Assembly (NCBI GenBank): GCA_034436555.1
Contig: DAOTUU010000054.1
Span: 1 to 64,000 of the forward strand
Reading direction: 5' to 3'
From: JAFMJV01 sp034436555
GTDB taxonomy: Bacteria; Chloroflexota; Limnocylindria; Limnocylindrales; CSP1-4
Length of the DNA stretch: 64,000 nt
The translations under genes were made by a program, and so were the position numbers. Below the pieces are notes generated by a model, which ran no database searches, had not been told where the DNA came from, and worked only from the letters and a program-made list of their open reading frames with translations. Positions 34,218 through 41,853 of this stretch are shown here, piece after piece; within the stretch, counting starts at the first letter, position 1; every line of letters starts with the position of its first letter.

Positions 34218-36161
34218 ATGATGGACACCGCGGACGCGCTGCGGGAGTGTGCGAGGGTCAGCCGGCAGCTCGGTGCCGATCCGTCGCTCGTGCTGCACGG
34301 CGGCGGCAACTCGTCGGTCAAGGCGCCGGTCGTGGACATCACCGGACGGACCATCGAGACGCTTCACGTCAAGGGATCGGGCTGGGACATGGCGTCGATC
34401 GAGCCCGCGGGCTTCACCGCGCTGCGGCTGGGACGGCTCCGGGAGCTCCTGGAGCTGGAATCGCTGGCCGACGGGGACATGATGCGCGAGCTGGCCGCGG
34501 CCAAGCTCGACCCGGGCGCACCGCAACCCTCCGTGGAGTCGCTCGTCCATGCGCTGCTGCCGCATCGCGTCGTCCTCCACAGCCATGCGGACGCGATCCT
34601 GACGATCACCAACCTGGGTGATCCCGCGGCGATCGCCCGTGAGCTCCTGGGTCCCCGGGTGCTCCTCGTCCCCTACGTGATGCCTGGCTTCGCCCTGGCG
34701 CGGCGGGTCCGGACCCTGTGGGACGAGGCGGCCAACGAGCACACCATCGGGATCGTCCTGCTCAATCATGGCCTGGTGGCGTTCGGCGACTCGGCCGAGG
34801 AGGCCCTCGAGCGCCACGAGCAGCTCATCGCTGCCGTCCGGGCGTGGCTCGATGGTGCCGCTCCGCCGCCGCCGGCACCCGTGGAGCCGTCGGGGCCGGC
34901 CGACCGTGTCGCCCTGGCGGACCTGCGGCGCAGCATCGCGACGGTCGCGGGCAGGCCGCTGATCATGCGCCGGCACGCGGACCCAGACGCGATGCGGTTC
35001 GTGCGCCGGCCGGATGTGGCATCCCTGGCGTGCCGCGGCCCGCTGACACCCGATCACGTCATCCGCACCCGCCGAGTCCCGATGGTCGGCCGGGACGTCG
35101 AGCGATACCGATCCCAGCGGCTGGAGGAGTTCGAGGCCTACCAGGCGGCGCGCGGCGAGCCGCTGGCCATGCTCGATCCCGCACCCAGGATCGTGCTCGA
35201 TGCGGAGCTGGGCATGCTCGCGCTCGGCGCGACGGCGCAGGATGCGGGGATCGCCGCAGACATCTACCGCCACACCATCGAGGTGCTGGCGCGATCCGAG
35301 GACCAGCTGGGCGGCTACCAGGCGCTTCCGGCCCGGGACATCCTCGACCTGGAGTACTGGGAGCTGGAACAGGCGAAGCTGCGGACCGGTCGACAGCCGC
35401 GGGAGTTCGCGGGCCAGGTGGCGCTCGTGACCGGGGCCGCGTCGGGCATCGGTCGAGCGTGTGCGAGCGCGCTGATGGAGCACGGCGCGTGCGTGGTCGG
35501 CCTCGACCGCTCGGCCGAGGTGGTGCGCGCCTTCGACGGCGCGGCGTGGATCGGCGTGACGGCGGACGTGACCGATCCGGAGGCCCAGGCGCGCGCGCTG
35601 ACGACGGCGGTCGAGGCGTTCGGCGGCCTGGACATCCTCGTCCTGGCCGCAGGCATCTTCGGGCCCAGCCGATCGATCGACACCCTCGAGGGCGATGTCT
35701 GGCGGAGCGTGCTGTCGGTGAACCTCGATGCCGCCGTGACGCTCATGAGCCTCGCCCATCCGGTCCTGGCACGCTCACCGGTCGGCGGCAGGATGGTGGC
35801 GATCGGTTCCAAGAACGTCCGGGCACCGGGCACGGGTGCAGCCGCCTACTCGGCCTCGAAGGCGGCCATGACCCAGCTGGCGCGCGTGGCGGCGCTGGAA
35901 TGGGCGGCCGACGGGATCCGGGTGAACGTGGTCCACCCCGATGCGGTCTTCGACACGGGGCTGTGGACCGGGGAGCTGCTGCGGCAGCGAGCGGACCGCC
36001 ATGGCCTCACGGTCGACGAGTACAAGCGCCGGAACCTGCTCGGCCGGGAGATCACCTCGGCCGATGTGGCGCGTCTCGTCGTGGCCATGTGCGGCGACGC
36101 GTTCGTGGCGACGACCGGCGCGCAGGTCCCCATCGACGGCGGCAACGACCGGACCATCTGA
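34218..36161 (+). CDS. Bifunctional class II aldolase / short-chain dehydrogenase (RhaE-like fusion)
   Basis: 647 residues with two domains. Residues about 1-330 are a class II aldolase of the fuculose/rhamnulose-1-phosphate type: HGGGNSSVK near 29, zinc ligands in VVLHSHADA (about 118-123) and a third His in LNHGLVAFG (about 180). Residues about 395-647 are a short-chain dehydrogenase: VTGAASGIGRA (about 404) and catalytic YSASK (about 543). This matches RhaE-type enzymes that cleave rhamnulose-1-phosphate to DHAP and lactaldehyde, then oxidise or reduce the aldehyde. Here it is paired with MtnK/MtnA rather than rhamnose enzymes, so 5-deoxy- or 5-methylthio-ribulose-1-phosphate is the more likely substrate. 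AGGAG is 7 bases before the ATG. Confidence 0.88.
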   Translation: MMDTADALRECARVSRQLGADPSLVLHGGGNSSVKAPVVDITGRTIETLHVKGSGWDMASIEPAGFTALRLGRLRELLELESLADGDMMRELAAAKLDPGAPQPSVESLVHALLPHRVVLHSHADAILTITNLGDPAAIARELLGPRVLLVPYVMPGFALARRVRTLWDEAANEHTIGIVLLNHGLVAFGDSAEEALERHEQLIAAVRAWLDGAAPPPPAPVEPSGPADRVALADLRRSIATVAGRPLIMRRHADPDAMRFVRRPDVASLACRGPLTPDHVIRTRRVPMVGRDVERYRSQRLEEFEAYQAARGEPLAMLDPAPRIVLDAELGMLALGATAQDAGIAADIYRHTIEVLARSEDQLGGYQALPARDILDLEYWELEQAKLRTGRQPREFAGQVALVTGAASGIGRACASALMEHGACVVGLDRSAEVVRAFDGAAWIGVTADVTDPEAQARALTTAVEAFGGLDILVLAAGIFGPSRSIDTLEGDVWRSVLSVNLDAAVTLMSLAHPVLARSPVGGRMVAIGSKNVRAPGTGAAAYSASKAAMTQLARVAALEWAADGIRVNVVHPDAVFDTGLWTGELLRQRADRHGLTVDEYKRRNLLGREITSADVARLVVAMCGDAFVATTGAQVPIDGGNDRTI

Positions 36162-36226
36162 CCCGCTCGCGATCGGGGATCCACCTCCCCGCGAGCACGA
36201 ATCCGGGACACCGACTACACTCCGCG

Positions 36227-36301
36227 TGCGGGGTGGAGCAGCGGCAGCTCGTTGGGCTCATAACCCAAAGGTCAGAGGTTCGAATCCTCTCCCCGCAACC
36301 A
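36227..36301 (+). tRNA. tRNA-Met (CAT), initiator type, CCA encoded
   Basis: All four arms fold without mismatches: acceptor TGCGGGG/CCCCGCA, D stem GAGC/GCTC, anticodon stem TTGGG/CCCAA with loop CTCATAA (anticodon 36259-36261), and T arm AGAGG-TTCGAAT-CCTCT. The three consecutive G:C pairs next to the anticodon loop mark an initiator tRNA. The first pair is U1:A72 instead of the usual C1xA72 mismatch. CCA is encoded at 36299-36301. Confidence 0.95.
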
Positions 36302-36317
36302 ACCGCGAATACCGCCC

Positions 36318-36352
36318 AAACGACCCCGTGGTCCCGCCACCCGGGGTCGTTT
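36318..36352. terminator. Strong bidirectional terminator
   Basis: Perfect 10-bp stem AAACGACCCC/GGGGTCGTTT (36318-36327/36343-36352) with a 15-base loop and T/A-rich ends on both sides. It lies between the plus-strand tRNA gene and the convergent minus-strand TlpA-like gene, so it can end both transcripts. Confidence 0.85.
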
Positions 36353-36374
36353 CTATTGCGCCGGCCTCTGGTCG

Positions 36375-36971
36375 TCAGTCCGCGGAGGCCCGCGGCGAAG
36401 CGGTTGCATGGGGCACGATCGTGGCGAGCTGCTGGGCCATGCCATCGTGCGTGAGCGGGCCGTAGCTCACGGCCCGGACCACCCCGGCACCGTCGATGAA
36501 CACGCTCATCGGCACGCCCCCGAACCCGGTGTACGCCTTGTACGCCTTCTCCTCGGGATCCTGGAGCAGCGGCCACGCCGCGCCCTGGTCCTGAGCGAAT
36601 CGCCGGGCGCTCTCCGCATCGTCCTTGTAGATGACGCCCAGGATCTCCAATCCGGCCGCGGCGTTCGCCTCCCGGGCCGCCACGAACGCCGGGAACTCCT
36701 CGCGGCAGGGGACACACCAGCTCGCCCAGAAGTTCACCACGACGGGACGCCCCGCGAAGTCGGCGAGGCGGACGACGTCCCCGTCCAGGGATGCGAGCTC
36801 GATGGGCGGTGCGGGCTTGCCCAGGAGCGGTGACCCGCCGACCACGATGGGGCTGCCAGCGGCGCCGCCGGTGCTGCCGGGACCGCCCGATCCACAGCCC
36901 GCCACGAGGAGGGCCAGCGCGACCACGGCGACCGCACGCCCACGCCAGGCCGAGAGAGGGCGCGCCGCCAT
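36375..36971 (-). CDS. TlpA/ResA-like thiol-disulfide lipoprotein
   Basis: 198 residues. A lipoprotein signal with lipobox (LLVAGCGSG, Cys at about 26) anchors a thioredoxin-fold domain (about 50-185) with the active site WCVPC (about 84-88) and the cis-Pro in GGVPMS. The spacing matches TlpA/ResA-type proteins that reduce apocytochromes or the copper sites of cytochrome oxidase (CuA maturation). It is the last gene of the oxidase operon, 14 bases after the membrane cupredoxin gene, so reduction of copper-ligand cysteines in CoxB is the best guess. Confidence 0.88.
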   Translation of the reverse strand: MAARPLSAWRGRAVAVVALALLVAGCGSGGPGSTGGAAGSPIVVGGSPLLGKPAPPIELASLDGDVVRLADFAGRPVVVNFWASWCVPCREEFPAFVAAREANAAAGLEILGVIYKDDAESARRFAQDQGAAWPLLQDPEEKAYKAYTGFGGVPMSVFIDGAGVVRAVSYGPLTHDGMAQQLATIVPHATASPRASAD

Positions 36972-36985
36972 GTCGGACTCGATCG

Positions 36986-38092
36986 CTACTTGACGGTGAT
37001 CTCGCCGACCATCGTGACCGGGTGGACCTTGCAGATGAACGGGTAGACGCCGGCCTTCAGCGGGTCGACCGCGTAGTCGATGGTCGCCACACCCGTGATG
37101 ATCTCGCCGTCGAAGATCGACTGGGTCTTGGCGGCGTCGCTGAAGATCTCCACGTTGTGCTCCACATCCGCCTGCCGATTCTCGAACGTGATGATGAACG
37201 GCGTGTCGGCCGGCACGGCGATCTCCTTGGTGTCGAAACCGGCCACGCTCGACGCGATGATGGTGGGCGTCGTCGTGGTGGCAGCCCCGGCCTCCTCCGC
37301 CACCTGCTCGGTCTTGGGCAGCCAGGTGAACATCCACGGGACCATCGTGAGGATGATCGCGACCACCGCGATGATCGCGTACAGCGGCACGAGCAGCTTC
37401 GGGAAGATCCGCTCCGGGTCCCGCGCCGCGGCATCCTCGTGGTGCGCTGCGGACTCCACGTCCCGGTACTCGCGTCCCGCGTCCACGATCCAGCCGACCA
37501 TGGCGATGAACGCCATGAGCAGGCCCGCGACGATGAGCACGGGTCCCAGTGCCAGGCCCAGGAACACGAAGAACAGGCCGACCGGCGCGAACAGCGGCCA
37601 GGCGCTGGGCGCCGGCAGGTGGATCCCCGGCGGGGTGGGCCGCGCAGCGCGGGCGTGCCCCGCCGTCTCCGCCGCGAGCACCAGGTGCTGGTCTCCCGCC
37701 TCCACGACGTCCAGCTCCCGGCGCGCGTCCCACAGCCAGCCCGCGAAGGCGAGCCCGCCGATCGCGAGACCGATGGCGAGGAGCGGCAGGCTGGGCCCGG
37801 CCTTGCCCCCGATCACGAGGCTGAAGAACAGGAAGAACCCGCCCAGGGCGCCGACGATCGGCCAGGGCGACGGACTGGGCAGGTGCAGCCCGTCCGGGGC
37901 GCGACCGGCGGGCGCCCGGCGTGGCACCCGGGTCCGGTTGCGCTGACGGTTGTGGCCCCACAGCCACGCGATCAGCAGCAGCGCCAGCGGCAGCAGGAGC
38001 AGGAGCAGCAATGGGATGTACCCGATGAGCTCGCTCCAGATCGGCGTGACGAACTGGCTGACGAGTCCCAGGAACTCCGTCCAGAGGTCCAT
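36986..38092 (-). CDS. Polytopic membrane protein with C-terminal cupredoxin domain (oxidase-associated)
   Basis: 368 residues. One N-terminal helix is followed by two copies of the same module: the motif HLP-P-P-WP, two membrane helices and a GWLWDARRE/GWIVDAGRE segment (about 67-125 and 152-212). These resemble small oxidase subunit IV units. A further helix (about 232-252) leads to a cupredoxin domain (about 270-368). Its copper ligands are the His of VEHNV and C-x2-H-x3-M in ICKVHPVTM. The domain may pass electrons to the oxidase. It lies between the small subunit gene and the TlpA-like gene in the cox operon. Confidence 0.85.
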   Translation of the reverse strand: MDLWTEFLGLVSQFVTPIWSELIGYIPLLLLLLLPLALLLIAWLWGHNRQRNRTRVPRRAPAGRAPDGLHLPSPSPWPIVGALGGFFLFFSLVIGGKAGPSLPLLAIGLAIGGLAFAGWLWDARRELDVVEAGDQHLVLAAETAGHARAARPTPPGIHLPAPSAWPLFAPVGLFFVFLGLALGPVLIVAGLLMAFIAMVGWIVDAGREYRDVESAAHHEDAAARDPERIFPKLLVPLYAIIAVVAIILTMVPWMFTWLPKTEQVAEEAGAATTTTPTIIASSVAGFDTKEIAVPADTPFIITFENRQADVEHNVEIFSDAAKTQSIFDGEIITGVATIDYAVDPLKAGVYPFICKVHPVTMVGEITVK

Positions 38093-38118
38093 GCGGTCGA
38101 CTCAGGCCCCCGGCTGGC

Positions 38119-38313
38119 TCACAGCTCGCGCGAGCTCTTGAGCAGGATGATGAAGCCGAAGCCCATCGACACGCCCAGCAGCGCGAGGAGCGTGAAGCCG
38201 GTCCAGTCCGTGACGGCGATCGACGGATCGATGACGCCCCATCCCAGGAAGTAGATCATCGCCGCGCCGACGAAGAACGCCGTCAGGACGAGCGCGTTGC
38301 GCCAGTTGAACAT
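38119..38313 (-). CDS. Small oxidase-associated membrane protein (subunit IV-like)
   Basis: 64 residues with two membrane helices (about 8-26 and 39-59). Its place between subunit III and the membrane cupredoxin, and its size, fit a subunit IV-type protein of aa3 oxidases. No catalytic residues are expected. It begins 16 bases from the end of the subunit III gene. Confidence 0.75.
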   Translation of the reverse strand: MFNWRNALVLTAFFVGAAMIYFLGWGVIDPSIAVTDWTGFTLLALLGVSMGFGFIILLKSSREL

Positions 38314-38328
38314 GACGATGCCTCCCGG

Positions 38329-38952
38329 CTACCGCAGCACGTAGATGACGAGGAACAGGGCCACCCATACGATGTCCACGAAGTGCCAGTAGTAGTGGAT
38401 GGCCTCCACCGCCGTGTGGTGCTTCGCGGAGAACTGGCCCGCCACGCCGCGCGACAGCACCACGGCCATGCCGATGACGCCGCCCAGCACGTGGGCGCCG
38501 TGGAACCCGGTCAGGGTGTAGAAGAGCGTCCCGTAGATGCCGCTGTTGATGCCGAAATTGTCCTGCGTCACGAGGCTGTAGTACTCGATGCCCACGAGCA
38601 CGAAGAACAGGACGCCCAGCGCCAGCGTGATGGCCATGCCCCGGTTCATGCCCGTCCGGTCGCCCTTGCGGATGCGCATGGTCGCCCACTGCATGGTGAA
38701 CGAGCTCGTCACCAGGACGATCGTGATGAGCACCGCCATGGGCCAGGGCGTGATGAACTCCGTCCCCTCCGGGGGCCAGATGGGCGCCGTGGCCTTGACG
38801 TTGAAGTAGGCGCCGAACAGCGCCGCGAAGAACATCATCTCGGACGCGATGAACAGCATCACGCCGAGCAGCGGCATGTCCATCCCCTTGGGGGTGGTCG
38901 TGCCCTCGTGCTCCGGCTTGCCCGGGGTCAGGGTCTGCGTGGTCGAGCTCAT
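38329..38952 (-). CDS. coxC: Cytochrome c oxidase subunit III
   Basis: 207 residues with five membrane helices, the short form of heme-copper oxidase subunit III. Signatures: the conserved Glu in FIASEMMFFAALFGAYF (about 36-52), HGAHVLGG (about 150) and HYYWHFVDIVW (about 187-197). Subunit III stabilises the catalytic core and proton uptake. The ATG overlaps the stop of subunit I (ATGA), so the two are translated together. Confidence 0.95.
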   Translation of the reverse strand: MSSTTQTLTPGKPEHEGTTTPKGMDMPLLGVMLFIASEMMFFAALFGAYFNVKATAPIWPPEGTEFITPWPMAVLITIVLVTSSFTMQWATMRIRKGDRTGMNRGMAITLALGVLFFVLVGIEYYSLVTQDNFGINSGIYGTLFYTLTGFHGAHVLGGVIGMAVVLSRGVAGQFSAKHHTAVEAIHYYWHFVDIVWVALFLVIYVLR

Positions 38953-40598
38953 GAATGGGCCTCACCGCTGGCGATCGCCGCGGCCGGTGCGCCATGCGCG
39001 TCCCCATGGCGCCGGTCGAAGATGGGCCGCTCGGAGCGGACCGACGGCAGCGAATCGAAGTTGTAGGCGGGCGGCGGGCTGCTGGTCGCCCACTCGAGCG
39101 TGTTGCCCTCCCACGGGTCATCCACGGCCATCTGCGGCTTGCGGAGCGTGATGAACACGTTCCACAGGAACGGCAGCATGCTGGTCGCGATCGTGAACGC
39201 GCCGATCGTGGACAGGAAGTTGAGGCCCGTCCAGCCCGCGTTGTCGGAGTAGTCGGCGATGCGCCGGATCATGCCGTCGAGGCCCAGCATGTGCTGCGGG
39301 AAGAACGCCAGGTTGGTGCCGATGAACAGCAGCCAGAACTGGAGCTTGCCCAGCCGCTCATCGAGGTGCCGTCCGGACATCTTGGGGAACCAGTAGAACA
39401 GCGCGGCGAAGATCGCGAACACGGAGCCCGCCACGAGCACGTAGTGGATGTGGCTGACCACCCAGTAGGTGTCCTGGACCATGAAGTCGAAGGGCACCAG
39501 GGCGAGGAACGCGCCGTCCAGGCCGCCGATGAGGAACAGCGTGATGAAGCCGACCGCGAACAGGAGTGGCGTCTTGAACGTCAGCTGGCCACCCCACATG
39601 GTGCCCAGCCAGTTGAAGAACTTGATGCCCGTGGGGATCGCGATGAGCGCGGTGAACAGGCTGAAGAAGGGCAGGTAGACCGCACCGGTCGTGAACATGT
39701 GGTGCGCCCAGACGCTGAAGCCGAGCGCGCCGATGGCGGCCGTCGCGAACACGAACGCCTTGTAGCCGAACAGGGGCTTGCGCGCGAACACCGGCAGGAT
39801 CTCGCTGATGATGCCGAACGCCGGCAGGATCAGGATGTACACCTCCGGATGCCCGAAGAACCAGAACACGTGCTGCCACAGGATGGGGTTGCCGCCGAGG
39901 CTGGGCTCGAAGAACCCGCCGCCGTAGTTCCGGTCGATGAACAGCATCACCAGGCCGGCCGTCACGACCGGGATGGAGAACAGCAGCAGCACGCTCGTCA
40001 CGAGCGAGGTCCAGACGAACATGGGCATGCGCAGCAGGGTCATCCCCGGTGCGCGCATCCGGAAGATCGTGACGATGAAGTTGATGGCGCCCAGCAGCGA
40101 GCTGGTGCCGGTCAGGATCAGACCCAGGATGAGCAGGTCCACGCCGGACACCGGCTCGCGCGTGGAGAGCGGGGCGTACATGGTCCAGCCGACCGGTGCG
40201 CCCCCGAACAGGAACGCCAGCAGGATCAGCCCGCCGCCACCCAGCAGCAGCCAGAACGAGAGGGCGTTGACGCGCGGGAACGCCATGTCCGCGGCGCCGA
40301 TCTGGAGCGGCACGATGTAGTTCGCGAGCCCGGCGAACATGGGCATCACGAACAGGAACAGCATGATGATCGCGTGCATCCCGAACAGCTGGTTGTACGC
40401 GGCCTCGTTCAGGAACTGGAGCCCGGGCACCGCCAGCTCCGAGCGGATGAACAGGGCGAGCGTCCCGCCGAGCAGGAAGAACGTGAAGGAGCTGACGATG
40501 TACATCACGCCGATCTTCTTGTGATCGACGGTGGTCAGCCACTCGTAGAGGCGCGCACGAGGCGTGATGCGTGCCGCGGGCAGGGTGGTTGAGGCCAT
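38949..40598 (-). CDS. coxA: Cytochrome c oxidase subunit I (A-type heme-copper oxidase)
   Basis: 549 residues, twelve membrane helices. The catalytic features of an A1-type oxidase are present: the heme a His in GMHAIIMLF, the Cu-B site WFFGHPEVYI including the His-Tyr pair and the proton-channel Glu, WAHHMF with its two histidines, the K-channel residues in RKPLFGYK, and the D-channel Asp in GAADMAFPRVN. The second Asn of the usual NN pair after this Asp is Ala (VNALSFW), a minor variation. It is the O2-reducing, proton-pumping subunit, 32 bases after subunit II. Confidence 0.97.
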   Translation of the reverse strand: MASTTLPAARITPRARLYEWLTTVDHKKIGVMYIVSSFTFFLLGGTLALFIRSELAVPGLQFLNEAAYNQLFGMHAIIMLFLFVMPMFAGLANYIVPLQIGAADMAFPRVNALSFWLLLGGGGLILLAFLFGGAPVGWTMYAPLSTREPVSGVDLLILGLILTGTSSLLGAINFIVTIFRMRAPGMTLLRMPMFVWTSLVTSVLLLFSIPVVTAGLVMLFIDRNYGGGFFEPSLGGNPILWQHVFWFFGHPEVYILILPAFGIISEILPVFARKPLFGYKAFVFATAAIGALGFSVWAHHMFTTGAVYLPFFSLFTALIAIPTGIKFFNWLGTMWGGQLTFKTPLLFAVGFITLFLIGGLDGAFLALVPFDFMVQDTYWVVSHIHYVLVAGSVFAIFAALFYWFPKMSGRHLDERLGKLQFWLLFIGTNLAFFPQHMLGLDGMIRRIADYSDNAGWTGLNFLSTIGAFTIATSMLPFLWNVFITLRKPQMAVDDPWEGNTLEWATSSPPPAYNFDSLPSVRSERPIFDRRHGDAHGAPAAAIASGEAHS

Positions 40599-40629
40599 CA
40601 GCGGCGTCCTCCGTGGATGCGCAGCGCGA

Positions 40630-41802
40630 TCACCCGGTCACCTCGAACGTTCCGAACATCTGCGCGGGATGGATCTGGCAGTCGAAGAAGTAGTCGCCCG
40701 GATCGGTGGGGACGTCGAACGTCACGGTCTGGACGTCTCCCGGACCAGGCACCGCCTCCGCGGGGTCCACCGTGCGGGCGATGAGCGGCGCCGTGGCGTC
40801 CGCGCCCTGGTAGAACGCGACGTTGTGCGGCACGCCGGAGTCATTGGTGTACTCCACGGTGAGACTCGTGCCGGCCCTGGCGGAGATCGTCTGCACGTCG
40901 AACGCGAGGGGCGCCTCGGCGGTGGTGTGGAGCTTGACCGTCTCGCCGCCCGGCTGCGGCTCACCCGAGGGTCTGGGCGGGGCGGGCGTGGGCGTCGCCT
41001 GTGCGTCGGCGACCTTCTGCTGGAGCCACGCGTCGTACTCCGCGCGCTCCACGGCGCGAACCGTGAAGTACATGTCCGAGTGGGACAGGCCGCAGAACTC
41101 CGCGCACTGGCCGCCGTACGTGCCCGGCTTGTCGATGATGACCTCGAACTCGTTGGTGCGGCCGGGCACCACGTCCAGCTTGTAGAAGAAGGCCGGCACG
41201 TAGAACGAATGGATCACGTCCGAGGAGTGCAGTCGGAACAGCACCGGCTCGTCGACCGGAAGCACCAGCTCCGGGCCATCCTTGCCCGCGCCCTGGAGCG
41301 GCTTGATGCCGGAGTCGGCGTACTCGAACTTCCACTGCCACTGGAACGCGGTGGCGTCCACGGTCACCGCCGGGACATCCGACTTGGCCATGACCTTGGG
41401 CAGGACGATGAGCGCGGACCACACGAACAGCGACAGCACGATCAGCAGGGGAATGGCCGTCCAGACGATCTCCAGCAGGTTGTTGCCGTGGGTCTGGGCG
41501 GGGAGGGCCGTGTCCGTGGCCTTCCGGCGGAACTTCAGCGTGACGAGGAGCACGAGCCCCTCGACCAGGATGAAGATGATCACCGCGATGATGAACACCG
41601 GCCCGTAGAGGCTGGCCGACTGTGCCCCCTGGACGGTCACCACCTCGCCCGGGGTCAGGCCGGGCAGGCCCGCATCGCTCGTCGGATGGTCATTGGTCCG
41701 GACTCCGGAGCAGGCGGCGAGGATCATGGCCAGGATGGCCAGGACCATCACCGATCCGGACCGCCAGGAGTGGCGGCGTGCCGCCTGGATCGCGCGCAAC
41801 AA
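40630..41802 (-). CDS. coxB: Cytochrome c oxidase subunit II with extra C-terminal type-1 copper domain
   Basis: 390 residues from a TTG start; lipobox LAACSG (Cys about 31) indicates a lipoprotein. Two membrane helices (about 68-88 and 111-131) precede the CuA domain with ligands in IHSFYVP and CAEFCGLSHSDM (about 234-245). After a Pro-rich linker (270-290) comes a second cupredoxin domain (about 292-390) with His in VPHNVAF and C-x2-H-x3-M in CQIHPAQM, i.e. a complete type-1 blue copper site. In caa3 oxidases this position holds cytochrome c, so here copper probably takes over the electron entry role. First gene of the cox operon. Confidence 0.92.
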   Translation of the reverse strand: MLRAIQAARRHSWRSGSVMVLAILAMILAACSGVRTNDHPTSDAGLPGLTPGEVVTVQGAQSASLYGPVFIIAVIIFILVEGLVLLVTLKFRRKATDTALPAQTHGNNLLEIVWTAIPLLIVLSLFVWSALIVLPKVMAKSDVPAVTVDATAFQWQWKFEYADSGIKPLQGAGKDGPELVLPVDEPVLFRLHSSDVIHSFYVPAFFYKLDVVPGRTNEFEVIIDKPGTYGGQCAEFCGLSHSDMYFTVRAVERAEYDAWLQQKVADAQATPTPAPPRPSGEPQPGGETVKLHTTAEAPLAFDVQTISARAGTSLTVEYTNDSGVPHNVAFYQGADATAPLIARTVDPAEAVPGPGDVQTVTFDVPTDPGDYFFDCQIHPAQMFGTFEVTG

Positions 41803-41853
41803 GGCTCCCCTGTCTCCTCTGGGTGCTTCGGGACCCGCCTATGATACGGGACG

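Noticed and set aside
38955..40592. A 545-codon open frame on the plus strand opposite coxA
   Set aside because: Arg/Glu/Gln-rich, no hydrophobic or domain pattern. It is the shadow of the well-supported oxidase subunit I.
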